The notes: generated by a model not told the origin, from the sequence alone. A DNA stretch of 64,000 nt from Paenibacillus arenosi (GCF_014841135.1 NZ_JACYTN010000001.1:62001-126000), one strand, 5' to 3'; shown: positions 25,922 through 36,090, counted from the first letter of the stretch. Program-made: numbers and translations.

Positions 25922-27196
25922 ATGTCGACATCTACGAAAGCTTTGCAAAACAGCATTATTACAGATATCCAATTAGCACCAGAAGGACACTTGAAAATTG
26001 ATTGGGTACGAGCTCATATGCCAGTGCTTAACCGCATTCGCGAACAATTTGAGGCGGAGCAGCCTTTTAAAGGTTTGAAAGTAACGATATCTTTGCATCT
26101 TGAAGCAAAGACAGCTTATTTGGCGAAAGTCATTCAAGCAGGTGGAGCTGAAGTTACGATTACTGGAAGCAATCCGCTTTCTACTCAAGATGATGTATGT
26201 GCAGCACTAGTGGAAGATGGCATTACGGTTTTTGCAAAGTATAATCCAGATCCCGTTGAGTACAAGCAATTGCTCATTCATGCACTAGAAACAAAGCCTG
26301 ATTTAATTATCGATGACGGTGGGGATCTCATCACGATTCTACATTCTGAGCGTCCAGACTTACGACCGCAAGTTCGTGGTGGTGCTGAAGAAACGACGAC
26401 AGGTATTTTGCGTTTGAAATCGCTGGAGAAGGAAGGGCAACTGGCTTTCCCGATGGTAGCGGTGAATGATGCATTTTGTAAGTACTTGTTTGATAATCGC
26501 TATGGAACGGGTCAATCCGTATTCGATGGTATTAATCGTACGACCAACCTAGTCGTAGCTGGTAAAACGGTTGTCGTTGCTGGATATGGCTGGTGTGGTA
26601 AAGGTGTTGCGATGCGTGCGAAAGGTCTCGGAGCACAAGTTATCGTCACGGAAATTGACAGCATCAAAGCCGTAGAAGCTTACATGGACGGATTTAGTGT
26701 CATGACTATGGAAGAGGCTGCGAAGCTAGGGGATATATTCGTTACGGTAACAGGTAATCGTGATATTATCCGCGGCGAACATTATGATGTGATGAAGGAT
26801 GGAGCTATTCTATCCAACGCCGGACATTTTGATATTGAGGTTAACAAGCCTGAATTGGCAGTTCGCTCTGCTAATATTCGCACCGTTCGCCGTAATATCG
26901 AAGAATACAAGTTGAACGATGGACGCAGCATTTATGTGCTCGCTGAGGGTCGTCTTGTTAACTTGGCGGCTGGTGATGGACATCCAGCGGAAATTATGGA
27001 TATGACGTTTGCTCTTCAAGCGATGTCCTTGAAATATGTCAATGACCGCTACCAAGAGTTTGGACAACACGTTATTAATGTACCTTATGAGCTTGATGAG
27101 CAAGTAGCGCGTTTGAAGCTGGAATCGCTCGGTATGCGAATTGATACGTTGACGGATGAGCAGAAAAAATATTTAGATAGCTGGCAAGAGCATTAA
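25922..27196 (+). CDS. ahcY: S-adenosylhomocysteine hydrolase
   Basis: 424 residues. The substrate-binding N terminus (ISLHLEAKTAYLA, DDGGDL, GAEETTTG) is followed by the NAD-binding motif VVAGYGWCGKGVA near residue 220 and the C-terminal NAAAGDGHP-like motif VNLAAGDGHPAE, all typical. It lacks the 40-residue insertion of eukaryotic enzymes. It splits S-adenosylhomocysteine to adenosine and homocysteine. Most Bacilli use the Pfs/LuxS route instead, and the gene is not at this position in B. subtilis. It has its own ribosome-binding site and terminator, so it is a separate unit. Confidence 0.95.
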   Translation: MSTSTKALQNSIITDIQLAPEGHLKIDWVRAHMPVLNRIREQFEAEQPFKGLKVTISLHLEAKTAYLAKVIQAGGAEVTITGSNPLSTQDDVCAALVEDGITVFAKYNPDPVEYKQLLIHALETKPDLIIDDGGDLITILHSERPDLRPQVRGGAEETTTGILRLKSLEKEGQLAFPMVAVNDAFCKYLFDNRYGTGQSVFDGINRTTNLVVAGKTVVVAGYGWCGKGVAMRAKGLGAQVIVTEIDSIKAVEAYMDGFSVMTMEEAAKLGDIFVTVTGNRDIIRGEHYDVMKDGAILSNAGHFDIEVNKPELAVRSANIRTVRRNIEEYKLNDGRSIYVLAEGRLVNLAAGDGHPAEIMDMTFALQAMSLKYVNDRYQEFGQHVINVPYELDEQVARLKLESLGMRIDTLTDEQKKYLDSWQEH

Positions 27197-27245
27197 TCCA
27201 CTCTTTTGCAAATAAACAAAGATTATAATCTTGTTCACCATAGAA

Positions 27246-27278
27246 GGCATCGTGATGCAACATCACGGTGTCTTTTTT
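27246..27278 (+). terminator. Intrinsic terminator after ahcY
   Basis: GGCATCGTGATG pairs with CATCACGGTGTC across a CAA loop, then six T. Confidence 0.9.
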
Positions 27279-27331
27279 CGTCTAGTGATAGATTTGTAGG
27301 TAAAATTATACAATTAAACGAAGGGGGAGAT

Positions 27332-28336
27332 ATGGTGTGTAGATTTGCAGAGAGGAAGAAGAGAAATCTGAGAAAACAAGGGAACGGATTAACACTGCAT
27401 GTATGTGTACTTTTACTTATTCTCGCGTCGATGTTGGCAGGTTGCGGCAGCTCAACAAGTTTAAAAAGTTCAGTAAGTTCAGAAGCGAAGACAGAAATGC
27501 TCGGGACTCAAACTGATAGGGATAATCAACAGAATGCTCAAGAGACGGCTAAAAATGAAATCCAAACAGAGGTTTCAAATTCGGACAACCACCAAATAGC
27601 CGATCAAGAACTAGTTGCACAACCAGTTGCCGCACAAAACCGCAAACTTGTGTACAAAGCCGAAATTACGATGGAAGTAAAGGAGTATGAAACGGTTAAA
27701 CCTTCTATCAACGAGCTGATTCATCGTACAGGAGGGTATGTTACTGAATACTCAGATACTCAAAATGACCATGAACACGGTGGTATATATACGGTTCGAG
27801 TACCAGCTGATAAGTTCCAAGCTTTGATAACGATGTTGGAACAATTGGATACAGAACGCTTTGCAAGAAGCTACACGACACAAGATGTGACGGAGGAATA
27901 CGTAGATCTAGAATCTAGACTTAAGGCGAAGAGACTGGTTGAATCACGATTACTTGGTTACATGGAGAAAGCGACAAAAGCGGACGACTTGCTCAGCTAT
28001 TCCGATACGTTGGCCACTACGCAGGAGGAAATTGAGCGAATTGTTGGGCGTCAGAAATATTTGAATAATCTCGTTTCGATGTCGACGATTCAGCTTCGTG
28101 TCTATGAGTCATCGGAGAACATTGCTGCGAAGAAACTAGAAGAAGCATTCGGAGAACGGATTGGCCGGACGCTTACTAACAGTTTGGAGGCACTCGTAGG
28201 GCTTGGAAAAGGGATTTTGCTTGCAGCAGTAGCAATACTACCATTTGTTATTGTTTTTTCCATTCTCGTCTTCCCTATCGTGTATAAAGTACGACGCAGA
28301 AGGCAGTCTCGCAGCGCGTCAAAACAGAAAGAGTAG
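27332..28336 (+). CDS. DUF4349 lipoprotein
   Basis: 334 residues. A basic N terminus and a hydrophobic segment end in the lipobox LASMLAGC (cysteine near residue 36). A polar linker leads to the DUF4349 domain: KLVYKAEITMEV, GGYVTEYSD, TVRVPADKF, DVTEEYVDLESRLKAK and a coiled coil. A C-terminal membrane helix (about residues 285-310) and basic tail follow, so the protein is tethered at both ends. The ATG at 27332 follows GGGGGAGAT; a GTG three bases on is the alternative. A terminator follows. Function unknown. Confidence 0.85.
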   Translation: MVCRFAERKKRNLRKQGNGLTLHVCVLLLILASMLAGCGSSTSLKSSVSSEAKTEMLGTQTDRDNQQNAQETAKNEIQTEVSNSDNHQIADQELVAQPVAAQNRKLVYKAEITMEVKEYETVKPSINELIHRTGGYVTEYSDTQNDHEHGGIYTVRVPADKFQALITMLEQLDTERFARSYTTQDVTEEYVDLESRLKAKRLVESRLLGYMEKATKADDLLSYSDTLATTQEEIERIVGRQKYLNNLVSMSTIQLRVYESSENIAAKKLEEAFGERIGRTLTNSLEALVGLGKGILLAAVAILPFVIVFSILVFPIVYKVRRRRQSRSASKQKE

Positions 28337-28381
28337 GTAAGGGATAGGCATAATAAAAAAGTTAGCATAAATAGGAATAAC

Positions 28382-28413
28382 AAAAATCCTGCTTGCAAAG
28401 CAGGATTTTTTAA
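28382..28413 (+). terminator. Intrinsic terminator upstream of the dcw cluster
   Basis: AAAAATCCTGCTT pairs with AAGCAGGATTTTT with T-rich tail. It isolates the dcw cluster from ahcY and the DUF4349 gene. Confidence 0.85.
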
Positions 28414-28439
28414 TTTTATAGCGAATAAGTATTGCGTTA

Positions 28440-28469
28440 GTGGTGGAAAGTGGGGACATGTGGTGAATA
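28440..28469 (+). promoter_or_regulatory. Three 10-bp repeats matching MraZ boxes
   Basis: GTGGTGGAAA, GTGGGGACAT and GTGGTGAATA follow one another without a gap at 28440, 28450 and 28460, about 20 bases before the mraZ start. MraZ proteins bind tandem TGGKN/GTGG repeats with a 10-bp period upstream of their own operon, so autoregulation of dcw is inferred. Confidence 0.6.
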
Positions 28470-28490
28470 ATAGGGAGGATGTGGTAGGCG

Positions 28491-28922
28491 ATGTTTATGG
28501 GCGAATATCAGCACAGTATCGATGACAAAGGCCGCCTTATCATTCCTGCTAAGCTACGTGATAACCTAGGCACCACATTTGTATTGACTAGAGGATTGGA
28601 CCAATGCTTGTTTGTTTATCCTATGGATCAGTGGAAGCAACTGGAGCATAAGCTGCAGGCGCTGCCGCTTATGAAAGCTGACGCTCGCGCATTCACTCGG
28701 TTCTTTTTTTCAGGTGCTTCTGAGTGTGAATGGGATAAACAAGGCCGCGTTAACATTCCGAATCATCTACGTGAATATGCCAAGCTGGAGAAAGAATGTA
28801 TGGTTATCGGCGTGCAAAATCGAGTAGAAGTGTGGAGCAAGGAAGCTTGGGAACACTATGTCAATGAGTCCGCTGCTGCCTTTAGTGAAATTGCGGAAAC
28901 ATTGGTCGATTTTAACTTCTAA
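28491..28922 (+). CDS. mraZ: Transcriptional regulator MraZ
   Basis: 143 residues with two AbrB-like repeats: [21 protein letters not shown] at the start and [20 protein letters not shown] near residue 75, each with the DxxGR(L/V)xIP DNA-contacting loop. MraZ represses the dcw operon in other bacteria. First gene of the cluster. A GGGAGG lies 12 bases from the ATG, slightly far; a second ATG two codons in is possible. Confidence 0.95.
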   Translation: MFMGEYQHSIDDKGRLIIPAKLRDNLGTTFVLTRGLDQCLFVYPMDQWKQLEHKLQALPLMKADARAFTRFFFSGASECEWDKQGRVNIPNHLREYAKLEKECMVIGVQNRVEVWSKEAWEHYVNESAAAFSEIAETLVDFNF

Positions 28923-28994
28923 TAAGAAGCATCACCCTGCCATGCTTCAACAAAGGCAACAGCTAGAAGGAAACGGAATGTAGGAGGAGTTTAC

Positions 28995-29948
28995 TTGTTT
29001 CATCATGTCACGGTTCTAAGAGAAGAGTCGGTGGATGGATTAGCCATTCGACCTGACGGTATATATGTAGATTGTACTTTAGGGGGAGCTGGGCATAGCG
29101 AGTTAATCGTCTCTCAGCTATCGCCAGTAGGAAGATTAATTGGGCTCGATCAAGATGATTGGGCACATGACAACGCCAAAGTTCGTCTAGCAGCTTATTG
29201 GGATCGAGTTACACTCGTACGGACGAACTTCCGTCATTTAGAGCAAGCGTTGAAACAGGCTGGGGTACCTGAAGTAGACGGTGTACCTCAAGTAGACGGT
29301 ATCTTATTTGATCTAGGTGTATCATCGCCTCAGCTTGATGAGGGTGAGCGTGGATTTAGTTATAATCACGACGCTCCGTTGGACATGCGAATGGATCAAC
29401 AGGGGCTGTTAACCGCATATGACATTGTGAATACATGGTCTGAAGCTGAGATTTCCAAAATTTTATTCGTGTATGGTGAAGAGAAGTTCTCACGTCGTAT
29501 TGCGCGTGTCATCATCGAAGAAAGAGCGAAGCAGCCTATTGAAACAACAGGCCAACTGGCTGAGCTTGTGAAGAAGGGAATTCCTGCTGCTGCACGCCGT
29601 ACTGGCGGTCATCCGGCGAAGAAGAGCTTCCAAGCGCTGCGAATCGCTGTTAATGATGAACTCGCTGCTTTTGAAGATGCTTTACAGCAAGCGATACGTT
29701 GTCTGAAGCCTGATGGGCGTGTTGCAGTCATAACGTTCCATTCGTTAGAGGATCGTATTTGTAAGCAGACGTTCCAGTCTTATGTGGGAACATGTGAATG
29801 CCCACCGGATCTTCCAATGTGCGCATGTGGAGCCAAAGCTGTGCTGAAGCTCGTCAATCGTAAACCAATCGTTCCGAGCGAATCGGAGCTTGAACATAAT
29901 CCAAGATCGCGATCTTCCAAACTGCGGGTCGCGGAAAAGTTAGATTGA
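28995..29948 (+). CDS. rsmH: 16S rRNA (cytosine1402-N4)-methyltransferase RsmH
   Basis: 317 residues; the start is TTG after AGGAGGAG. SAM-binding motifs include [12 protein letters not shown] near residue 26 and [13 protein letters not shown] near residue 103; the end has the [12 protein letters not shown] signature. It methylates C1402 of 16S rRNA in the decoding centre. Within the SAM domain a short tandem repeat occurs ([12 protein letters not shown]), a local duplication. Confidence 0.95.
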   Translation: MFHHVTVLREESVDGLAIRPDGIYVDCTLGGAGHSELIVSQLSPVGRLIGLDQDDWAHDNAKVRLAAYWDRVTLVRTNFRHLEQALKQAGVPEVDGVPQVDGILFDLGVSSPQLDEGERGFSYNHDAPLDMRMDQQGLLTAYDIVNTWSEAEISKILFVYGEEKFSRRIARVIIEERAKQPIETTGQLAELVKKGIPAAARRTGGHPAKKSFQALRIAVNDELAAFEDALQQAIRCLKPDGRVAVITFHSLEDRICKQTFQSYVGTCECPPDLPMCACGAKAVLKLVNRKPIVPSESELEHNPRSRSSKLRVAEKLD

Positions 29949-29961
29949 AAGGAGCAAAGGT

Positions 29962-30348
29962 ATGGCATATGTAAGAGGCAACTTGGCTGTTAAGCCGAAG
30001 TACAAGCCACCTGTACGACAACGTGAGCGTCAACCGCATAAGAAGCAGCAGGCTCCACGCAAGTCGACGTTGTCGGCAAAGGAGAAGTTGCTGTATTTGT
30101 TCACGATTGTGTTCTGTGTCCTGATCGCAAGCGTGCTCATTTATCGTTATGCCATTATCTACGAGACCAATAAAAATGTGCAGACTCTCAAACGTCAGAC
30201 AGAGGCGCTGCACGCTGAATCGAATGTGCTCAAAGTAGAGAGAGAGAAAAAGTCCGATTGGGCAAGAATTGAGCAATTCGCTAAAGACAAAGGTCTCAAA
30301 ATGTCAGATAAGCCGAATGACATCATTGCACCTAAAGTTACACGTTAA
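29962..30348 (+). CDS. ftsL: Cell division protein FtsL
   Basis: 128 residues: a basic cytoplasmic tail, one membrane helix (about residues 47-68) and an extracytoplasmic leucine-zipper-like coiled coil (NKNVQTLKRQTEALHAESNVLK). This is the bitopic layout of FtsL, which with DivIB and DivIC regulates septal synthesis. AAAGGAG precedes the ATG. Gene order rsmH-ftsL-pbpB supports the call. Confidence 0.9.
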   Translation: MAYVRGNLAVKPKYKPPVRQRERQPHKKQQAPRKSTLSAKEKLLYLFTIVFCVLIASVLIYRYAIIYETNKNVQTLKRQTEALHAESNVLKVEREKKSDWARIEQFAKDKGLKMSDKPNDIIAPKVTR

Positions 30349-30405
30349 TGGAATTTGGGGAGATGCCTGCCATTAACAACAAGTGCAGACAATAAGGAGT
30401 ACGGT

Positions 30406-32586
30406 ATGGTTAAGCGCATCAAATTACGAACGATAATTATAGGAGGGATATTCTCCCTCTTTTTTGTTATTTTAATTAGCCGGTTATTTTGGTACCAAGT
30501 ATGGAATGTGGATTTTTGGATGGAGGAAGCTAAGGCGTCATGGTCTGCTAACAAAGTCCTTGATGCTAAGCGGGGCACGATCTATGACCAACAAGGTAAT
30601 GTGCTGGCAATGGACGCTCCTGCATATACAGTAGCCGTTAATCCTAAAGTCATTCAAACGCTGAAGACAGACAGCAAGTTAATTGAAAAAAATATAGACG
30701 TTGAGAAGCTCATCGTAGAGCAGCTTCATCAGGTACTTGGTAAGCCACAGGACGAGCTCTTTGAGCTAACCCGAAAAAAGGGTACGAGTGGGGAGTACGC
30801 GATTCATCGTGAAGTCCGGAGTGAAGGGTGGAAAATTGATCAAGAACCTGCTGATAAGCTGAATACGTTCATTTCCGACTTGAAAAAGCAAACCGGAAAG
30901 GCGGATATCGGCTTATATTTAATGCCTGACAGCAAACGCTTCTATGCAAAAGGAAATATGGCGTCCCATGTGCTTGGTTATTTGGACAAAGAAGAGAAGC
31001 CAGTTGGCGGCGTAGAAGTTATGTTTGACGAAGTATTGAGCGGGCAGGATGGTAGTGTCTATTATGAGAAAGACCGTATCGGCAATAAGCTGCCTTCTGC
31101 TTCGGAAATGTATAAGCCTGCAAAGGATGGAAAGAACGTCTACTTGACGATTGACCAAACGATACAGCAATATATTGAAAGCTCGATGCAAAAAGTATAC
31201 AACCAGTATCGTCCGCAAAGTATTACCGCTATTGCAGCCGATCCTAAGACGGGGAATATTTTAGGAATGGCCAATATGCCGACTTTTGATCCTAATAAAT
31301 ACTGGGAAGCAGAAAGTTTATCCGCTTTCTATAACCATGCTGTTCAATCTCGATACGAGCCAGGTTCCACGTTCAAGATTGTAACCTTGGCTGCCGCGGT
31401 GCAAGAAAATATTTTTAATCCGAATGCATACTTCCAATCCGGTTCTATTCGAGCGGGTGGCCGTCGAATTAGTGACCATAACAATATTGGTTGGGGAACG
31501 ATTACGTATTTGGAAGGCTTGAAGCGTTCAAGTAACGTTGCCTTCGTTAAGCTCGGGTATGAGCAGATGGAAAAAGAGACTTTTAAATCTTACATCGAAT
31601 TGTTTGGCTTTGGTGTACCAACAGGCATTGAATTGCCCGGAGAAAATAAGGGATACCTTGGATTCCAATATCCAGCAGATTACGCGGCTGCCACTTATGG
31701 TCACGGCCAAGTAACGGTTACCCCTATTCAGCAACTTATGGCTGTTTCTGCTGTTGCGAATGGTGGTAAATTGATGAAGCCGAATATTGTCCAGAAGATT
31801 GAGGATCCAGCTAGCGGAACTGTAGAGCAGCGTAAGCCAGAAATGGTAAGACAAGTTATCGATGAGTCGACTGCGAAACAAGTTAGCGAGTATTTGGAGC
31901 AGGTTATATCCGACCAGAAAATCGGCACAGGTAAGAACGCCTACATGGAAAGCTACCGTGCTGCTGGTAAAACAGGTACAGCCCTCAAAGTTGTTAATGG
32001 GGAATATGACAGAGAGCGAGCGGTTGTTTCTTTTATCGGCTACGCGCCTGTTGAGGACCCTCAAATTGTTGTACTTATTGTTGTAGATGATCCGAAGGAT
32101 TATATCTATACAGGCGGGGGAATGGTAGCGGCTCCGATGTTTAAGGATATCGTCTACAAATCACTGCGCTATATGGGAGTCCCTACTACGCAGGAAAGAA
32201 ACAAAGTAAGTTCCAAGAGCAGCGAAAGCAATTTCGTCAAAGCTCCAGATGTAAAAGGGTTAAAACCTGCTGAAGCGAAGAAAAAGCTAGCTGAACAAGG
32301 GATTTTATATGAAATGATAGGCAATGGCCCAACGATTAAAGATCAAGTTCCTAAAGCAGGAGAGTGGCTTGCCACAGATCAGCATCTGTATTTGCTAACA
32401 GGTGAGGCTGATAAAATGTCATTGCCGGATTTAAAAGGCAAATCACTGCGTGATGTGATGGAGATATGCTCCTTACTTGATAGGAAAGTGCAAGTGGAAG
32501 GTGAAGGCTTTGTTACTTCCTATGAAGAGAAAAATGAAGGCGGGCAGCGTACCGTATATGTAAAATTGGCACCGAAGAGTAAGTAG
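30406..32586 (+). CDS. pbpB: Septal class B penicillin-binding protein (PBP2B type) with PASTA domains
   Basis: 726 residues: membrane anchor (about 7-28), dimerisation domain, transpeptidase domain with Ser321 in STFK, SSN at 375 and KTG at 522, then two PASTA domains at the C terminus (APDVKGLKPAEAKKKL, SLPDLKGKSLRDV). It cross-links peptidoglycan at the division septum with a SEDS partner. The ATG at 30406 has AAGGAG upstream; the 17-codon extension overlaps the end of the ftsL region and is unlikely. Confidence 0.95.
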   Translation: MVKRIKLRTIIIGGIFSLFFVILISRLFWYQVWNVDFWMEEAKASWSANKVLDAKRGTIYDQQGNVLAMDAPAYTVAVNPKVIQTLKTDSKLIEKNIDVEKLIVEQLHQVLGKPQDELFELTRKKGTSGEYAIHREVRSEGWKIDQEPADKLNTFISDLKKQTGKADIGLYLMPDSKRFYAKGNMASHVLGYLDKEEKPVGGVEVMFDEVLSGQDGSVYYEKDRIGNKLPSASEMYKPAKDGKNVYLTIDQTIQQYIESSMQKVYNQYRPQSITAIAADPKTGNILGMANMPTFDPNKYWEAESLSAFYNHAVQSRYEPGSTFKIVTLAAAVQENIFNPNAYFQSGSIRAGGRRISDHNNIGWGTITYLEGLKRSSNVAFVKLGYEQMEKETFKSYIELFGFGVPTGIELPGENKGYLGFQYPADYAAATYGHGQVTVTPIQQLMAVSAVANGGKLMKPNIVQKIEDPASGTVEQRKPEMVRQVIDESTAKQVSEYLEQVISDQKIGTGKNAYMESYRAAGKTGTALKVVNGEYDRERAVVSFIGYAPVEDPQIVVLIVVDDPKDYIYTGGGMVAAPMFKDIVYKSLRYMGVPTTQERNKVSSKSSESNFVKAPDVKGLKPAEAKKKLAEQGILYEMIGNGPTIKDQVPKAGEWLATDQHLYLLTGEADKMSLPDLKGKSLRDVMEICSLLDRKVQVEGEGFVTSYEEKNEGGQRTVYVKLAPKSK

Positions 32587-32655
32587 CTTGTTCTATCCCC
32601 CAAATGATTCGAATAGGTTGATTATGAACCAATGTCGGACAAAGGAGGGGTAGGC

Positions 32656-34584
32656 GTGAAAGTGTCAGCAACGACGGTGCGCAATCGTCTCGTAATCGGC
32701 ATTGCGCTTATGACAGTTGGATTTATGGCTCTTATTATTCGTCTTGCCGTTGTACAATTGTGGCAAGGAGATGAAATCAGTGCAAAGGCTGAGGAATCAT
32801 GGAGACGCAACATTCCGGTAACAGCGAAACGTGGTGAGATTGTAGATCGGGATGGTGATCGTCTTGCCTATAATGTCAGCTCTCCCAGCGTTATAGCTGT
32901 TCCTGCTCAGATTAAAGATGCGGAGTCAACAGCGGCCAAGCTGTCTCCGCTTCTCGGCATGCCAGCAGAAGAGATTAAGCGCATCATAACAACGCGGCAA
33001 TTGACGATGAAGCTTAAACCAGGTGGGCGAAAGATTTCTGTTGAAAAGGCAAAACAAATTCGGGAGCTGCGCTTGCCTGGTATTGTCGTATCTGAGGATA
33101 ATAAGCGATATTATCCTTATACGGATTTGGCAAGTCATATACTTGGCTTTACAGGTATAGACAATCAAGGGTTGTCCGGACTAGAAGAGCGCTATAATTC
33201 AGCTTTAAGCGGCAAAAATGGAAATGTATCTTTTCTTACCGATGCAGCTGGACGAATGATGCCAAATTCAAGTGAAAAGTACATGCAGCCACGGGATGGT
33301 TTGAATTTACAATTGACGGTTGACAAAGATATACAGACAATAATGGAGCGGGAGTTAGATCAAGCGATGCTAGATTTGAATCCTAAACATATTGTCTCGA
33401 TTGCGATGGACCCGAACACAGGAGAAATATTGGCGATGGCCAGTCGTCCTAATTATTCACCAGAACGTTTCAATGAATATCCAGCAGATGTGTACAATCG
33501 TAATTTACCTGTATGGATGACGTTTGAGCCGGGTTCGACCTTCAAGATTATTACATTGGCTGCTGCCTTAGAAGAAGGTAAAGTAGATTTGAAGAACGAG
33601 CATTTCTTCGATCCTGGTCGTGTTGAGATTGGGGGGGCGCGCCTGCGCTGCTGGAAGAAAGGCGGTCATGGCAGCCAAACGTTTTTAGAAGTTGTTGAAA
33701 ATTCCTGTAACCCTGGATTCGTTGCTTTGGGCAATCGACTAGGGAAAGAAAAACTGTTTGAATACATACGCAATTTTGGGTTCGGACAGAAGACAGGTAT
33801 TGACGTAAGTGGTGAGGCAAGCGGTATACTTTTTAAGTTGGATCGTGTCGGACCCGTTGAGCTTGCGACGACTGCGTTCGGACAAGGGGTCTCTGTCACT
33901 CCGATTCAGCAGATTGCGGCAGTATCCGCGGCCATTAATGGCGGTAAATGGTTTAAACCGCATATAGCGAAGCGATTTATCCATCCTGAGACGGGGATGG
34001 TAGTAGATGAAATTGAACCTGAAATGGTAAAGCAAGTGATTTCACCTGAAACTTCTGCTAAAGTACGTGATGCGCTTGAGCATGTGGTAGCGCAGGGAAC
34101 AGGTCGCAACGCATTCATCGATGGCTATCGTGTTGGCGGTAAGACAGGTACTGCTCAAAAGGTTATTAATGGCAAATATTCGCCTGATGAGCATATCGTT
34201 TCCTTTATCGGATTCGCGCCCGCAGATGATCCCAAAATTGTTATTTATACAGCAGTTGATGATCCGCAAGGTATTCAATTTGGTGGACTGATTGCGGCTC
34301 CGATTGTGAAGCGGATTATGGCCGATTCCTTAGAAGTTCTTGGCGTAAAGCCGCGTGAGAAGCAAGTGCCAAGAGAGTACCGCATTGACGAGCAGCCGCT
34401 CGTGACGGTACCGAATCTTGTAGGGAAAACATTATCGGATTTATACGAAGATATGAACACGAACTTTTTATTATCCAAATCCGGCTCTGGACAAACGGTC
34501 ATTCACCAAGCACCGAAGCCGGGAACCCGTGTAGAGAAAGGTTCTACAATACGTATTTACATGGGAGAAGAGATGGAGGAATGA
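32656..34584 (+). CDS. spoVD: Stage V sporulation protein D (class B PBP)
   Basis: 642 residues, paralogous to the preceding gene. Membrane anchor (about 10-33), dimerisation domain, transpeptidase with Ser294 in STFK, SCN at 350 and KTG at 496, and one C-terminal PASTA domain. SpoVD makes spore cortex peptidoglycan with SpoVE. The GTG at 32656 is preferred because AAAGGAGGGG lies five bases upstream; an ATG at 32632 is the alternative. The cysteine in the SCN motif matches the redox-sensitive SxN site reported for Bacillus SpoVD. Confidence 0.93.
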   Translation: MKVSATTVRNRLVIGIALMTVGFMALIIRLAVVQLWQGDEISAKAEESWRRNIPVTAKRGEIVDRDGDRLAYNVSSPSVIAVPAQIKDAESTAAKLSPLLGMPAEEIKRIITTRQLTMKLKPGGRKISVEKAKQIRELRLPGIVVSEDNKRYYPYTDLASHILGFTGIDNQGLSGLEERYNSALSGKNGNVSFLTDAAGRMMPNSSEKYMQPRDGLNLQLTVDKDIQTIMERELDQAMLDLNPKHIVSIAMDPNTGEILAMASRPNYSPERFNEYPADVYNRNLPVWMTFEPGSTFKIITLAAALEEGKVDLKNEHFFDPGRVEIGGARLRCWKKGGHGSQTFLEVVENSCNPGFVALGNRLGKEKLFEYIRNFGFGQKTGIDVSGEASGILFKLDRVGPVELATTAFGQGVSVTPIQQIAAVSAAINGGKWFKPHIAKRFIHPETGMVVDEIEPEMVKQVISPETSAKVRDALEHVVAQGTGRNAFIDGYRVGGKTGTAQKVINGKYSPDEHIVSFIGFAPADDPKIVIYTAVDDPQGIQFGGLIAAPIVKRIMADSLEVLGVKPREKQVPREYRIDEQPLVTVPNLVGKTLSDLYEDMNTNFLLSKSGSGQTVIHQAPKPGTRVEKGSTIRIYMGEEMEE

Positions 34585-34587
34585 TAG

Positions 34588-36090
34588 ATGACAACATTAA
34601 ATATGAATCTTACTGAAGCAGCTTCTACACTACTAACCTCCACGTTAATTGGAGACCAAACGACTACGTTTACAGGTATAGCAATTGATTCGCGCTTCGT
34701 TCAAGAAGGTGACTTGTTTTTCTGTATTTCAGGTACTGCACAGGATGGTCATCAATATGCGCCTAAAGCTGTTGAGCAAGGTGCTGCAGCGCTCGTAGTA
34801 GAGCGTCAATTGGAACTTGATATCCCGCAACTGATTGTCAAGGATGCTCGTCATGCGTTGGCTGTTATTTCAAATGCATTCTATCGTTATCCGAGTCAAG
34901 AAGTGAAGTTGATCGGTGTAACGGGTACAAACGGCAAAACAACAACCACATATTTGATTGAGCAAATCTTGCAAGATGCTGCGATCTCAACAGGTGTTGT
35001 CGGCACAATTGAGATGCGTTATGCAGGCCAAGTATTCCCGATGTCTGGAACTACGCCTAGCTCCTATGAGCTTCAACGCTCTTTACGCGATATGGCGGAT
35101 CAAGGTGTGCAAGCATGCGCATTGGAAGTGTCGTCTCATGCACTTGAGCAGCTTCGAGTAGCTGGCAGCCGCTTCCGCGTGGCTGTGTTTACAAATCTTA
35201 CGCAGGATCATCTTGACTATCATGGCTCGATGGAAGCGTATCGTGATGCAAAAGGATTGTTCTTCTCGCGTCTTGGTAACACATACAGTGCTACTGAGCA
35301 AGAACGTTCTTATGCAGTACTGAATGCTGATGATGAGGCAAGTGCTGTCTTTAAGCGCATGACGACTGCAGAGACCATCATGTATGGTATGCACGAAGGT
35401 GCAGACGTTAGAGCGACAGATATCCGCATTACAGCACAAGGCACAAAGTTCCATGTGCGCACGTTTAAAGGCAATGCAGACATTCAGCTTCGTATGGTTG
35501 GTAAGTTCAACGTTTACAATGCACTTGCTGCCATTTCCGTGGGACTCATTGAAGGTATTGAATTGTCTGCGATCGTGAACAGCTTGGAATCGATTGAAGG
35601 TGTTGCAGGTCGAGTGGAGGCTGTTCAAGCAGGCCAACCGTTCGCTGTCATCGTTGACTATGCGCACACACCAGATGGATTGGAGAACGTGTTGCAGACG
35701 GTTAAGGAATTTGCAGAAGGCCGTATCTTCTGTGTGTTTGGCTGCGGTGGGGATCGCGATCGTAAGAAGCGTCCGATTATGGGACAGATTGCTGCTCGCT
35801 ATGCAGATTATTTGTTGGTCACTTCGGATAATCCAAGAACAGAAGTTCCAGATCTGATCTTGGTTGATATTGAAGAAGGATTAAAGGCTGACAAGGTAAG
35901 TGAAGAGCGCTATGAGCTCATCGTTGATCGTAAAGCTGCGATTACAAAAGCTATTGAAATGGCAAGCCCTAACGATGTAGTATTGATTGCGGGGAAAGGG
36001 CATGAAACTTACCAAATCATTGGAACGGAAATACTTGACTTCGATGACCGTAAGGTTGCCGAGGAAGCGATAAGGGGAATCGGTTCGTGA
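34588..36090 (+). CDS. murE: UDP-MurNAc-tripeptide synthetase, meso-diaminopimelate-adding MurE
   Basis: 500 residues. Mur ligase motifs: ATP loop GVTGTNGKTTT near residue 112, the central HxxH-type region SSHALEQ and TNLTQDHLDYHG, and the DNPRTE sequence near residue 413 that selects meso-diaminopimelate rather than lysine. It adds the third residue of the stem peptide. Begins three bases after the spoVD stop and overlaps murF by four bases. Confidence 0.96.
   Translation: MTTLNMNLTEAASTLLTSTLIGDQTTTFTGIAIDSRFVQEGDLFFCISGTAQDGHQYAPKAVEQGAAALVVERQLELDIPQLIVKDARHALAVISNAFYRYPSQEVKLIGVTGTNGKTTTTYLIEQILQDAAISTGVVGTIEMRYAGQVFPMSGTTPSSYELQRSLRDMADQGVQACALEVSSHALEQLRVAGSRFRVAVFTNLTQDHLDYHGSMEAYRDAKGLFFSRLGNTYSATEQERSYAVLNADDEASAVFKRMTTAETIMYGMHEGADVRATDIRITAQGTKFHVRTFKGNADIQLRMVGKFNVYNALAAISVGLIEGIELSAIVNSLESIEGVAGRVEAVQAGQPFAVIVDYAHTPDGLENVLQTVKEFAEGRIFCVFGCGGDRDRKKRPIMGQIAARYADYLLVTSDNPRTEVPDLILVDIEEGLKADKVSEERYELIVDRKAAITKAIEMASPNDVVLIAGKGHETYQIIGTEILDFDDRKVAEEAIRGIGS

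Noticed and set aside
35083-35667. Long minus-strand frame inside murE (194 codons)
   Set aside because: Antisense shadow of a conserved gene with odd composition and no start signal.
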